A DNA stretch of 64,000 nt from Chrysaora quinquecirrha (taxonomy: Eukaryota; Cnidaria; Scyphozoa; Semaeostomeae; Pelagiidae), in NCBI GenBank assembly GCA_014526335.1, contig JACTAT010000021.1, positions 2,244,195 to 2,308,194 of the forward strand, read 5' to 3'. A program made the position numbers and the translations under genes. The notes under the pieces are model-generated. The model was not told where the DNA came from, ran no database searches, and worked only from the letters and a program-made list of their open reading frames with translations. This document shows positions 10,901-21,719 of the stretch, in pieces; position 1 is the first letter of the stretch; each line of letters opens with the position of its first letter.

Positions 10901-13900
10901 AGAGTAGCTAATTTCGTGCGATTTCTCGCATCTGTAAGCAATTCTGTATCCCATAGAAGGCTTTTTGTCGTTTTTACTGCATTTTATTTCAATTAATCAA
11001 GAAACTGTTAAGAAACTTTTAGAACTAAAATTGGGCCAAAAATTAAGAAACTTTTAGAACTAGGCCCCGAGCTAGGTTTCTTATAAAAAAAACGTGTATA
11101 CTAAATCACGAACGAAGTCAATGATTAAAATGCATCATCTGAGTAAGAACTTTGCTCATTTTCAATGTCAGATATTTCAATGTCATGATCTCCACTTATC
11201 AAAAGCTCTGCAACATCATCTGGAAATGCTTCATCTATCCAGTCTGTTTTTAAATCTGGCAACCATCCATGACTTGCTGGGTCTTCTAAAAGCATCATCG
11301 GATCTCCCGCCTTCCTCCAAATTCTGGCAATGCTCAAAAACGACTTTATCAATCCATTCAGTCAAGATATCGAGAAAGAAAGGTTATACAATCTTGCTTC
11401 TAGTTGTCCGCTGCCTAATGACATTGCCGACAATCTTCTTTCAGTAGTCCAAAATGGAGCCGAAATGCGTAAAAAGTTCTTTAATCGTCTGAATGACAAA
11501 AAAAATGGAACAGACCTCTTTTTCGAACCAATCAAGAGAGTTGCATGGAAGAGCTTTTGTGATTCGAACAAGAAAGTGAAAGTCGGTACCAAAAGAACAG
11601 TCAAAAGACGTATCAGTTCAGCGTGACATACTCGGTCTTCTTGCAGCGAAATCCCAGCAACAAAATGCAGGAATTAATATTGATAAAGCTTTATGTTTTC
11701 CCTTGGCACCAGTTCCGCTTTCGATGGCCACAAGCGACGGGGTAAGACGAAAAACAGCAAAGGGCAAACTGATGTCGTCTGCGTTGTCTTCACTAATTGA
11801 AGAGGATACCCATCTTCCTGAAGTTGAGGATACATTGCAAGTTACCGTGATCGATCTAAAAGCCTTGATTCGAAGCATGGTAAAATTGCCAAATACCTTT
11901 CATGATCTTGCCTTGCAGATCCTTGTTAATGTCTCAAGACGTTACCACGTTATCTACTTTGCATGTGATACCCACAGTAATCGTTCAATCAAGAATATGG
12001 AAAGAGCTGATAGAAGTACAAGCAAAACGTTCATCATTCGAAATAGTGGTATTCATTTACCGTCTGATTTTAAGAGATTTTTGGGGAACGGCGAAAACAA
12101 AGAGCGCTTTTTCGCTGTCATCGAAGAAACATTGATTGATAACCGTCATCTCATTGGAGAGCGTATTGTATATTTTGCGAGAGGAACTCAATGTATTAAA
12201 ATAACAAGAGAAGGGTCTACGATAATTCCGGAGTTGAGAACGGAGCATGAAGAAGCAGACACAAAAATTGTGTACCTTTTGAAGCATGCCGCAACTAATG
12301 AATAAGCAGGGCAACGTACACTTTGTGTTATCCGCTCAAGTTCGGGAGATATCGACATTCCTATTATTTTGCTTGGGAGTACGCTTGTCCAAGACATGAA
12401 ACTGTACATTGACAACGGGACTGTTAAAAGTAGACGACTTCTTGATATGAATGCTTACGACTTATGACAAGAACTAAAGACAGCCCTTGTGAGATTCCAT
12501 GCATTCACTGGGAATGATTATGTCGCTTGCTTCTTTCGAAAAGGAAAGCATCTTTGTTGGAAATACACCAAGAGCAGCAGCGCTTTCCTGGATGCTTTTG
12601 CAAAACTGGGTTGCGAAAATGACGTGTCACTGGATGTCTTCGACAAGCTAGAAGAATTTGTTTTTCTTATTTATGGCCTCAAAAAATGCAAAAGCGTTAA
12701 TGAAGCACGTTCTGTGATTTTCTGGAGGCAAATTAATAAGGGTAAAGTTACAGACCTCTCTGTTTTACCGCCATGCAAAAGTAGCCTACAGAAACATGTA
12801 CAAAGAGCAAATTACATTGCCAGAATTTGGAGGAAGGCGGGAGATCCGATGATGCTTTTAGAAGACCCAGCAAGTCACGGATGGTTGCCAGATTTAAAAC
12901 AGACTGGATAGATGAAGCATTTCCATATGATGTTGCAGAGCTTTTGATAAGTGGAGATCATGACATTGAAATATCTGACATTGATAATGAGCAAAGTTCT
13001 TACTCAGATGATGGATTTTAATCATTGACTTCGTTCGTGATTTAGTATATTAGCTAGGAAGGACTCTTTTTATAACGTATTCGGTTGAACAACGGAATAA
13101 ACCCTTACTACCCAAATTTAGTCAAAACCCCGCTGTATCTCGAAAAGTAAATAGAAAACGACACTGGATGGTCAATAGATCGGTAGAAATCCTTATTGCA
13201 CCAGAACGAGGCTACATCATGTTTTGCCTTTAAAAAGACTCTTTTGATCGAACAACATCCATAGTCATAATCAGCATGAAATCTAGTCTAGAAAGTGTCA
13301 TTTGCATGTCTAAAGCTTCCAAAATGTTTTGGTGGCAGTAACAGGCCAAAACGAGGTTAATTCATGAAATATCTTGAAAAAGCAGCCTCGGTCGCATGAA
13401 TAACATCCATATTCGTAATCAGCATGAAAAACTGGTCTAGAAAAATTATGTCCCCTAAATTCCCTCGCCAGGTGATACCTGGCTCACTCTCCGACTGGAC
13501 TATATGGTCTTCTATGATGAACACGACAATGTGGAAGAAACACAATGAGGAAATACTTAATGATCACAAAAAACTAACCCCCTATCAAAATACTAAATGA
13601 AATGAAACTGCGTAAATAACAAGAAAAATCCGGTGAGAAATTCGAGAAAGTCTCACAAACTAAAATGAAACCGAATAGATAGTTTTATGTTACAAGATTC
13701 ATCATCATTCAATGGTATTATATTCCTTATCAATTCACATATCGATTTCTTAAAACATTTTTATCTTTTTATCATATTTCCCACTTGTTTTAAAATATCA
13801 TGTTTTCTAGCTCAAGGACCATGGCCTTGCCACAGGGCTCCTAAAGCTTTGAATCAGAAGTTTCCTTTACTCTCTCTGCAAATTTACAGATTTTGACACC

Positions 13901-16900
13901 AAAGTACATCTTTGTATCTCTTTCGCAATTAGAGACCATCGGCGGTCACGGCTCTAAGAATCATGAGAATGTGAATGTTTCAACCATCGGAGACGATCGC
14001 CGACGATCGCCCATGTTTTCTGGGTTACACTACACGTCACAGCACAGGGACGGAAGATCATTGACAAGCAGCATATGTGACCAGTTTGTCGGCGATAATC
14101 ATAGACGGTCGACGACTGTTTGCGATAAGTTTGCCGACATACAAGGACTAGACTTGACAATCGTCTCATTCTACCTTTGGGCAGAGAACCTCGGCTCCTC
14201 CATTTTTTGAAAGTTGATGAACAGTACTACTTTTTAGATCATACACTTTTTTTTTTAATAAGCAACCGTTCAATAAGCAACCAGGGCTGAGATTGTGCTA
14301 AAATTTCTGGTGAAATAGCTTTCTTTATACTGTACATCCTTGCAAGAGCCAAAATAAGAGGTTTTAGGGGGTACTAGGCATTCTGTGACGGCTGAAATCT
14401 AGATATGTTAAGCAACTCTTGAGGGCTGGACGAAAGTCAAGTTGCTTATTGAAAAAGAAAAGTGTATACAGTTTTCTCTCCCAAATTTCCCCTTTACTTG
14501 TTTAAAGTACCCCTCTATGACCTGCCCTTCCATCTTTGAAGCTCTCTGGACGTTCAAAAGCACATCAAATTTTTTATTAATTGCTAATTTGAAAGCTTTT
14601 TGCCAGTTTTCAACGAAAGCCTTTTTTCTTGCAGGCAGCAATATGGCAGGTATCAGAGCCACGTGATGTGTACAGGAAAAATTCCTTGGGACGAGCAGGT
14701 CAGGTGACCAATCGCTATCAACCATACGTGTTGCCTCGTTATCAATTCACTACTCGAGATCTTGATCGATGTCTGTATGGGAAACAAGACCTACAGGTTG
14801 TCCATATTGATCAAAAGAATCCTGAAGGGAATCCAGATGACAAACCAGCAAAATGTAAGTCATTAAACGAGTTTCTTAAGGGGGAGTCTTAGGGGGGAGG
14901 GTCAATAATCCGTAAAAACCGCAAGCTTTTTTAGCCAAAATCCGTACAAGGGTACATGTGTTTTGTTAAAACCGTAAAACCGCACCGAAATCGCAGATTA
15001 AAAACCGTAATACCGTACTTTTTGAAGGTTAAAAACCGTAAAACCGCTCTCAAAATGTCGAAAAACCGCAAACCGTCATGCTCAATGACCCCCTCCTTAA
15101 GTGAAGTAACAGGTAAACCAGCACAACAACACCGTGATTTCTGATGCCGTTATTGTGTCTTTGCCATGGTCAAGGTCTCGATTAGTTAACTACTACTAAG
15201 ATCTTAGCGACTGGAGCTAAATACACGATTACACCATTTCACCTTTAGACTTATTACATGAGTCTCAGATATCACAGCTACCATCTTTAGTTGTTGTTGT
15301 TGTCAGAAAGCTGCTCAAACTTTGACTCGTGGCTTTTGCATGCAAAAAAGCGGCCACAAGTTGCTGTTGTTGTTTTTCTAGATTTTTTTATGAGTGGAAC
15401 CGAGACTCGTGTAATAAGTCTAATTTCACCTTCGTCTTCAATCACGGAATATGTCTAAGTGAGACTTTAAAATCCTCAGTGAAAGATAATTCTTATTTTC
15501 TGAAAAATCATTTTGTTTTGTGCACAGCTACTTATCAGATAAAAAATACAATTGTATCTGATCGATAAAAAACCCTTAAACTTCTGTTTGGACAATAAAC
15601 AATACATCGAGGTCTGTTTTATCAGTCTGTTGGGAAGAAAACATCAAATCCATGTGTCTTTTTTCTTTCTTATGCAATATAAGCTTATTTCGAGTTAATT
15701 GAAATTTTTAAATAAGCGGTTGACGTGGCTAGATAAACCTGATTTCCAGTTTTTCTTATAAGCCTGGTTTTTAATTTCCAACAATAATTAACTGAGATTA
15801 AGATCTTATTGGAAAATGTAGCTTTCTAGAAGCTTTTAAAGCCTTGCCAAACAATCAAAGATTGCTTGTTAGACATTTGAGATTTGCAGTATGTTTTACC
15901 GTTTGGCCACGTCGAAAAACAATGCTCCTCAATCAACTTTGCTTATGTCGAGCAAAAAAGTTTTTAACTTTTTTAAAAACACTGTGCAACGAATTCTGCT
16001 TATTCATGCTTGTCAAACAAGTGACATGGCTGAACGTTTAAACATTGCTTGACGAGCAAATTTCAAATGTTTGACAAACAATGTTTGATCGTCGGGCCAG
16101 GATGTTACGGGGTAAAATTTAATTCAATCTGCAAAACAAATATAAAGATGGAAGCCTCTTTGTTATATATTTAGAAGGAATTTACAACAAGGCTACGGAC
16201 AAAAAGTCAACTTCAAAGCGGCGAGAGTAAAGCTATGGCTAAACTAGACTTATCGCGCTAAACGAGACTTGTCGCGCGCGACACTGTATTCAGCGTGTGT
16301 TCCAGGATGGCTAAACATGCGAGTGACAAGCGAGCAACATGTCCCCCGAGTCATTTGCATGTCGCGGAGAGGAAATGTTTCTTTTGTCTCCCAGAAACTT
16401 CTGCGTGTCCCTTGCTAAACATTTTGTCGTGCGCTACAAAGTTTCCGAGATGGCTAAATCGCGCGCGACATGTCTCCTAGTTTTGGCCAGACCTTAAGTC
16501 CCTGGCCAAACGTTCGAACATTGTTTGTGCAACATTTAAAATTTGCTTATCAACCAATGTTTGTCGGTTTGACCATGTCTCAAAACATTGCTATTGACAA
16601 GTATGAGTTGCTCGTCAAACATTTTCCGCTTGACGCGAACAAAGAATGTCTGCCGAGCAAAGTTTGCGAGATAGTCAAACGGTAAGATCGTTGGCCCGAC
16701 GAGCGAAATTCAAATGCTTGACAAACAATGTTTGATCGCTTGGCCAAGGCTCAAAGGAAAAGCTAGTACCCCGATCCCATTATTAGGGGATATGATACAT
16801 GAAGGTGGAGGTGAAGATGAAATGGTTAATTTAGCGCCTGTCGATAGGATCTCAGTAGTAGGTTGACTTGACGTACAGGCTCCAACCCCGACCTTACTGA

Positions 16901-19900
16901 GCGTCTGACACCAGGAGATAGCCGGATTAGGCCACGACGCCACAGTACATTCATAGGAGTGCGTGTTCTCTAAAGCGTGATGTGTATGCTTTTCAGTTCT
17001 GGGAATTTTTATGGTGAAGTGTGAGTTGAAGCGTGATTTTCGCATATTATTGGAAAGAGATTTTCAAAGAGTTTTTGGAGATTCCCTGCTAAAATAATTG
17101 TCAAAACGGCTAACAGAAATGACTTACCCATCGAGCTAGTCTATGGTCTCGAGCAAAGTCAAAATATAAAATTTAGGCCCTGGTCTTTATTTTCGTTAAG
17201 TCGTTTTCACAAAATGGATTAGTTAAAGACTGTTTTTCTCCAAAATCGCTCGCAATACTTCACCACAAATCCGACGCATTTCGAAAAAACCGCTCACGAA
17301 TGTTGTTTAACCGGCACCTCTCAGAAGGATAATCAAGGCCAAAGCTGATCCGCTAATAAGTGTGACTTTTGGTATTACGCGTAAAGGAATTGAGAGATAG
17401 GGAACTCCACCTCACGACCTTTTACTTGAGGTAACACTGTAACATGGCAGACCTTACCAGCATGCTGTATGCCCTAAAAGGCAGAACCGCTTTTAAATTT
17501 TTCTTTTGTAATTCACAGGGTGTGACATGTGCCAAGAAATACGATTTGGAGAATGTCCGTCACATGGACCGTTACATTCGATTAGGCCATCGATAACATT
17601 GCCTGTCACTCAGAAATCATATGCAATCTCAACATTCCCTGATGAGGTTGGATTATGCATTTCAAGCCTTCCTTTCGCTGGATTTGGTGTGTTTGCGCGC
17701 CATTTTATTCCACTTGGCACCTGGATCGGCCCGTACGAAGGAAGGAAGCTATCTGTAGAAGAGGGCCTAAGCAGACCACAGCAACAGAATTTCATGTGGG
17801 AGGTTCGTAGTTCATTTTCTAACAAGCTTAACGAACACTTTAAGAAGATCTGTTTCTATGTTTCCTTTTCATTCTTGCAGTTTTGAAAGTTCCATCGTGT
17901 GTTTGTTTTCTGTATATCCTTCGTCCTTCTCTTCTTTGTCCATCTCTTTTGTACCCCATTTTTCTGCAAAACTGCCCTTTTCTACCTTTAGACCCCTTCT
18001 TTTCTAAAACATTTGTTACTCAAGCATCTCCCTGTAAAGATCGAGTACGTGTCTCCCTCAAAATTTAATAATTTTTGGACAACTCTCTGCTGATGTCCGA
18101 ACATTCTTTTCAAAAAAAATGTCCTTTTGCCAGGTCCCTTCTCCTTTTACTCCTGAATACGTTAGTCCCACTTTCTATCATAGCTTCTCTCTGCGTCTGT
18201 AGGAGTGACAAATCAAAAGTAGAGGAGCGTAAACTAGAAACTCTTGTAGTGAGTCAAGAGTGAAAACTACAACTCATGGATTAAGTCCAAAGTTGGCCTT
18301 AGGAGCGAAAAGTACAAGTCGTGTAATAAGTCAAATCAATGGTCTACTCTAACTACCATTCGATGGTGATTATTATCTTTATTTCATTCTAGATATACGA
18401 AAATGGAAGACTACAATGCTTTCTTGATGCAAGTGACGAAAACGTGTCAAGCTGGATGAGATTCATTCAATGCGCAAGACACAAAGGGGAACAAAATCTG
18501 TATATATTTCAATATTATGGAAGCATCTATTATCGAGCGTTCAAAGATATTCCAGTTGGAACCGAGCTGATGGTCTGGTATGATGAAAAGTATCCACATT
18601 TCTTTGGACTTCCTACTGAAATCAGAGATATGTCAAGTTGTTCGGTTGAAAGTAAGTTCCTCAGTTTGTTTTCACTTTTGATATTACGATCATCTATGGA
18701 CCTCCCTGGTTAGTCATTGTGCCAAACAGAATTTAAAATGTACCCAAGTTCTAGGGAGTAAGCTACTGATGATGTCGTTTAAAATTTCTGAAACCGGTAG
18801 ATTTTTCGTAGCATGTTTTGAAGGATGCCGTAGTTTGAACCTGGACTGCATGACCAGAGAGCCAACGTTTCTACTGAGCTATAGTGCTCAATGGAATCGC
18901 TGAGTAACTCTCCAAGTCAAACAGCCCAAGACTCTCCTCCCATCTGACTTTTTTTGTTTTGGCTATGTTGACAAATATATGAATATATACATCAATACAG
19001 ATGTGCACGGTGCTAAAGAAGGTTAATATTTGTTCCAGGGAAGGCAATAACGGCATGGAAGCATTAGCAATTGGCTATGTAAAAGAAGTCCCTCAGCGCT
19101 GTGTAGCCACCATTGTCTATCAACTGAGATCTGGTGATGTTTTTCTCATCATCGGAACTTCAGAATGGGCGGTCAGTGTGCCAGCCCAGTGCCAAAATGC
19201 CCTTCGCTTCTGGGGGGTTGACGAAGAAACGGAGTTTTTTCCGCAGACCGGCAAAAATTTATAGCCGCCAAATTTAAACGCACGAGTTAACCCGATTCAC
19301 CATAGCAACACTGCTGTATAAGGAATTGCTTTGTATGAAAAGCTTCCACCAATCCTGAGACACCTCAAAAGCTTCTCTACCTCTAATGCGATGCAAGAGG
19401 GCAATAACAACACAAAATCCCCTGTCACATATTAAACCCGAATAAATTGCATTTAGTCGTGCCTTAAACAGCCGAAACACAAAACATTATAAGCTTAGTC
19501 TTTTCCTGGGTCGTATAGGATGTACACCTGCAAGGCTACAGTAAGAATAAATTTGAATTGAATTAAATTGAAATGTAATGAGTCTAGAGATGTCAGACTT
19601 ACACTGTTGGTATTCTTGCTGCACCCCGCAAGATAATGATTATTGTTGAAAGCACAATGCCTATTCGGCTTCACTCTCTGATTGGTGTATTTCGATCCGC
19701 ATCTGGGTATAAATTCCGCCTTTTTCAATTGTTTTATACGTTTCTCGCGTCCATTCTCTGAAGAGTGTCAGACGAAAAGAAGCTTTCAAGTGACTTCGAT
19801 GTTTGCGCTACTTATCGCAATTTTGAAGCTCTGTACAACGTAGAACCTCAGTAATTGGTGTTTTTTTTTAATTTCATAGGTATTCAAGCTCCAGTCGAAG

Positions 19901-20756
19901 TCGCTAATAAATTAGCAGAAGTTGATCCATCGAAACCTACGAACCCAAGCACACCTATTTTGAGACATTCATCGGCAGGCCCCCCTAAAACTTACACGGA
20001 GCAATATAGAAACATACCCAAAGTCTCCCCACAACCCTTAACCGTACATGGACAAATTCAAAACTCTTCTTCGAAGGGGGGTCATCTACCAGTGCACCCA
20101 CCGATGCTAAGTCAAGCCCCTGGTCTGCAGGTGTATGAAGCAAGGGTTACTGGCACCCCTACGACAAAATCGTTTCCGACTAATCGTCTACCACATCCGC
20201 AAGACAATCGAAATGTTTACCAAGTTCAAACGCCATTGACAGTTACAATTCAACATTCGTCGTCAGGGTACGTCCAGGTAACGGGCATGGCACCATCTGT
20301 CAGGCCAACGGCAAGTTCAAGTCAAAGCTACTCATCTAAACCAAGTGTCCTACCACCACCGTCAATGTCACGTGACTTTGCAGACGATAAACAACAGCAA
20401 CAACACCAACAGCAACTACAACAAGCGGCTTTGGAAGCGAGGAAATGTAAGAACTGCGGGAAAGTCTTTGCTGATCGTCATCAGTTTCAGGGACATAATT
20501 GTGTATATGAGCTACACCTCAATATAACTATGAACGAGTCAGTGCGCAGAATAATGACGCGCATACGGAAAACCAAGATAAACCTTATAAGTGTGGAGTT
20601 TGTCAGCATTCTTTCGCTACTTCCGTTACACTTAGTACACATATGAGAATGCACGGCGTTGAGAAGTTACTTGAATGTCAGAATTGCGGAAAAACATTTG
20701 GACATGTGGCTGCATTGAATAGACACAAGAAAACACCCGGTGAATGTACCAAGTAG
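7947..20756 (+). CDS. PRDM9-like SET-domain zinc finger protein (probable histone methyltransferase)
   Basis: Six exons join in frame: 7947-8000, 14635-14854, 17519-17802, 18393-18651, 19880-20502 and 20550-20756, giving 548 residues. A zinc knuckle C-x2-C-x7-C-x2-H (residues about 93-107) precedes the SET domain, with the spacing I know from the PRDM9/7/11 group. The SET domain (about 120-265) keeps GPYEGR, SWMRFIQCA and the Tyr-bearing ELMVWYDEKY. PRDM9 relatives methylate H3K4 and H3K36. A Ser/Pro/Gln-rich linker (274-455) leads to three fingers: CKNC with an atypical H-x-C ending, a canonical C2H2, and a final one ending H-x6-C. No KRAB domain is visible. Exon 1 is only 18 codons and was chosen for its GAG|GTAAGA donor and phase match, so the start is tentative. 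The last intron would be only 47 bp. Exons 3-5 are firm. AATAAA at about 21391 may be the poly(A) signal. Confidence 0.8.
8001..9356 (+). other. First intron of the PRDM-like gene, 5' part
   Basis: AT-rich sequence without recognisable domains or clear repeats. It is intronic only if the proposed first exon is right. Confidence 0.4.
9357..9560. repeat. ATG/ATC trinucleotide microsatellite
   Basis: This is an imperfect GAT repeat with embedded TGATCATGATGA units. Long Asp/His or Met-rich ORFs across it are repeat artefacts. Confidence 0.9.
9893..10033 (+). repeat. Direct repeat, left copy
   Basis: About 140 bp beginning ACTAACCCC and ending CATCATTCAATG recurs in the same orientation at about 13573-13714. 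I see one difference, a C4 versus C5 run. It is followed here by TAGACAGGGAAAT, which resembles the terminus of the element at 33526-34515. Confidence 0.85.
10719..11092. repeat. MITE with TTATAAGAAACCTAG terminal inverted repeats
   Basis: The left end contains TTTATAAGAAACCTAG (about 10731) and the right end CTAGGTTTCTTATAAAA (about 11073-11089). The interior repeats AAGAAACTTTTAGAACTA several times. It sits as an insertion in the left arm of the large inverted repeat, so it is absent from the right arm. Confidence 0.75.
11333..13021 (+). pseudogene. Decayed mobile gene, possible FEN1/XPG-like (PIN-fold) nuclease
   Basis: Reading-frame pieces 11333-11620, 11601-12302, 12306-12464 and 12468-12911 plus 12905-13021 form one degenerate gene. 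The breaks are a shift in an A4 run near 11606, stops at 12303 (TAA) and 12465 (TGA), and a shift near 12897 in an A run. Conserved-looking motifs appear in order: ALCFPLAPVPL, HEEADTKIVY, GDIDIPIILLG and FHAFTGNDYVACFFRKGK. The acidic motif, DxD-like motif and GNDY-plus-GK loop resemble the order in FEN1/XPG nucleases (EAEA, DxD, GCDY). That match is my inference, not a proven homology. Related uncharacterised proteins are, to my recollection, common in cnidarian genomes. The 5' end is cut off by the inverted arm at 11332. The protein ends in an acidic tail. Confidence 0.6.
12815..13506 (+). repeat. Right inverted arm of the rearranged mobile region
   Basis: This arm contains the 3' end of the decayed gene and its downstream flank, ending near AGTCCAGTCGG (read on the minus strand). 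It mirrors three blocks of the 9632-11332 arm but lacks that arm's two insertions. No target-site duplication could be assigned. Confidence 0.8.
13573..13714 (+). repeat. Direct repeat, right copy
   Basis: Near-identical to 9893-10033 in the same orientation, about 3.68 kb away. It lies just outside the right inverted arm, whereas the left copy lies inside the left arm. Confidence 0.85.
14241..14466. repeat. MITE with AATAAGCAACC terminal inverted repeats, copy 2
   Basis: Ends are ATACACTTTTTTTTTTTAATA and the inverted TTGCTTATTGAAAAAGAAAA with GTGTAT. It shares its interior with 3686-3941. It lies about 170 bp upstream of the second PRDM exon. Confidence 0.75.
14895..15085 (+). repeat. Degenerate tandem repeat AAAACCGTAAAACCGC
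   Basis: Units resembling AAAACCGTAAAACCGC recur at irregular spacing through this stretch, just after the splice donor of PRDM exon 2 (14854). No coding or structural RNA signature was recognised. Confidence 0.6.
15155..15246 (+). repeat. SINE 3' tail fragment
   Basis: It contains GGTCAAGGTCTCGATTAGTTAA, GATCTTAGCGACTGGAGCTAAA and CCATTTCACCTT, matching the tail of the tRNA-derived SINEs at 16795-16960 and 62885-63075. The adjoining MITE at 15247 has inserted into this tail. Confidence 0.65.
15247..15421. repeat. MITE with AGACTTATTACATGAGTCTC terminal inverted repeats
   Basis: The left end AGACTTATTACATGAGTCTC is the inverse of the right end GAGACTCGTGTAATAAGTCT, allowing for mismatches. 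The interior has TTGTTGTTGTTGTCAGAAAG and ATTTTTTTATGAGTGGAACC. Related copies or fragments are at 18244-18331, 50084-50224 and 59044-59185. Confidence 0.8.
15837..16103. repeat. Foldback MITE, GGCCAAACGATCAAACATTG family, copy 2
   Basis: Begins GCCTTGCCAAACAATCAAAG and ends GTTTGATCGTCGGGCCAGG. It lies in intron 2 of the PRDM-like gene. Confidence 0.75.
16497..16752. repeat. Foldback MITE, GGCCAAACGATCAAACATTG family, copy 3
   Basis: Begins GTCCCTGGCCAAACGTTCG and ends GTTTGATCGCTTGGCCAAGG. The stretch just upstream (16240-16480) is a GCGCGACA-rich sequence that also looks like part of a repeat. Confidence 0.75.
16795..16960 (-). repeat. tRNA-derived SINE copy
   Basis: Read on the minus strand it has a GTGGC...CACCAGG body related to the copy at 62885-63075, then CTACTGAGATCCTATCGACAGG and GCGCTAAATTAACCATTTCATC as its tail. 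The box B region is degenerate here. Confidence 0.6.
18244..18331. repeat. Fragment of the AGACTTATTAC MITE family
   Basis: Contains AGTCAAGAGTGAAAACTACAAC and the terminal CAAGTCGTGTAATAAGTC. It lies in PRDM intron 3, between the two SET exons. Confidence 0.5.
19600..19850 (+). repeat. Dispersed repeat, ATCTGGGTATAAATTC family, longest plus-strand copy
   Basis: Shares GATCCGCATCTGGGTATAAA, GAGTGTCAGACGAAAAGAAG and TCGCAATTTTGAAGCTCTG with copies near 2.4, 34.6, 35.6 and 37.5 kb. It ends about 30 bp before PRDM exon 5. Confidence 0.65.
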
Positions 20757-21003
20757 TAACATGTTTGAAATCATGACAAAGTTACAATTTAATTGCTGTA
20801 TGTAAGGTTATAGCTGCATGCAGTACCGTTAGGAAGGGGGTATTGCGGGGTAAAGGTATGGGGCCCGACCCCTGATGGAGCCCTAAAAAACTGAAATTAT
20901 CTTTTATGCTATACCTCCGAAAACCTCTTTTAGAGACCGGTATGATTACATTAACCCGGGCACCGTTGCCTCTGAACGGTCCTGGCTACATCACTAAGTT
21001 CCA

Positions 21004-21150
21004 TAAGGCCCTGGCCAAACGGTCAAACATCGTTTGTGAAACATTAGGAATTTGCTTATCAAGCAAAATGGCAATTTTATACAGTTTGGACAGGTCTTAC
21101 AACGTTGCTCGTCTGTTGTTGCACCTTTTCAAAAACATTGCGCAACAAAG
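21004..21150. repeat. Foldback MITE fragment, GGCCAAACGATCAAACATTG family
   Basis: Starts AAGGCCCTGGCCAAACGGTC and decays after CAAAAACATTGCGCAAC. It lies in the presumed 3' region of the PRDM-like gene. Confidence 0.6.
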
Positions 21151-21719
21151 TCTGCTGGTTTTTTTCCGCGGTTTTAACTTAGTTATATCCCCACTCTCGT
21201 GTAGCAATTTTCTCGCAAATAGCTGCAGCTGGCCTTGTAAACATGGAGTTGTAGCCAACTTAATATTCAGTGTACATACAATTATCCTTGTACAAAGCAA
21301 CCTTAAGTTTATACTTGTGTTAATCTCCTATACTTGTTGTTGTTAATAGTATTAAATTTTCCGAAATGATCGGTTTTGTTTGTGATAGAAATTATGAAAT
21401 AAATGCAAGATTGGTAGTCGCAAGAAGCCACAAACATTTATAGAATGGATTTCTGAAGCTCAAACTTTTAGATTTATTTTGATGTATTGTAAATTGTTGA
21501 TGTGCTGTCGTAGTTACCCATGATCCTTTGATGTGCTTCCCACGATGTGCTTTCCCGTGATGCTTTGTGTTTTTTGTATTCTACAGCTGGTTTATTGTTA
21601 ATTAGTTATTTGTTGATGCCCTGAAAATGATTTTTGTTTCGTGACACTTCCACAATGTTTGTCAGTTCCTATGCTATCTTTTAAGAGTAAATGCAATATC
21701 GTGTAAGAAACACTTCTTG

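Larger units (their letters stand above)
9632..11332 (-). repeat. Left inverted arm: truncated second copy of the 11.3-13.5 kb mobile gene
   Basis: Three blocks are reverse complements of right-arm blocks in mirrored order: 9632-9892 with 13238-13506, 10382-10430 with 13150-13199, and 11097-11332 with 12815-13052. Identity in the outer block looks above 90 percent. Two inserts interrupt this arm: 9893-10381, and a MITE around 10719-11092. The 11125-11352 stretch encodes, on the minus strand, the same C-terminal segment as the right copy. It has five A residues where the right copy has four, which keeps it in frame. Confidence 0.8.

Noticed and set aside
13893..14210. 105-codon ORF just upstream of PRDM exon 2
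   Set aside because: No KRAB, SSXRD or other motif, no splice donor in frame, and the opposite strand is equally open.
19001..19264. ORF in PRDM intron 4 as a possible alternative exon
   Set aside because: It has no recognised domain and the flanking exons join in matching phase without it.
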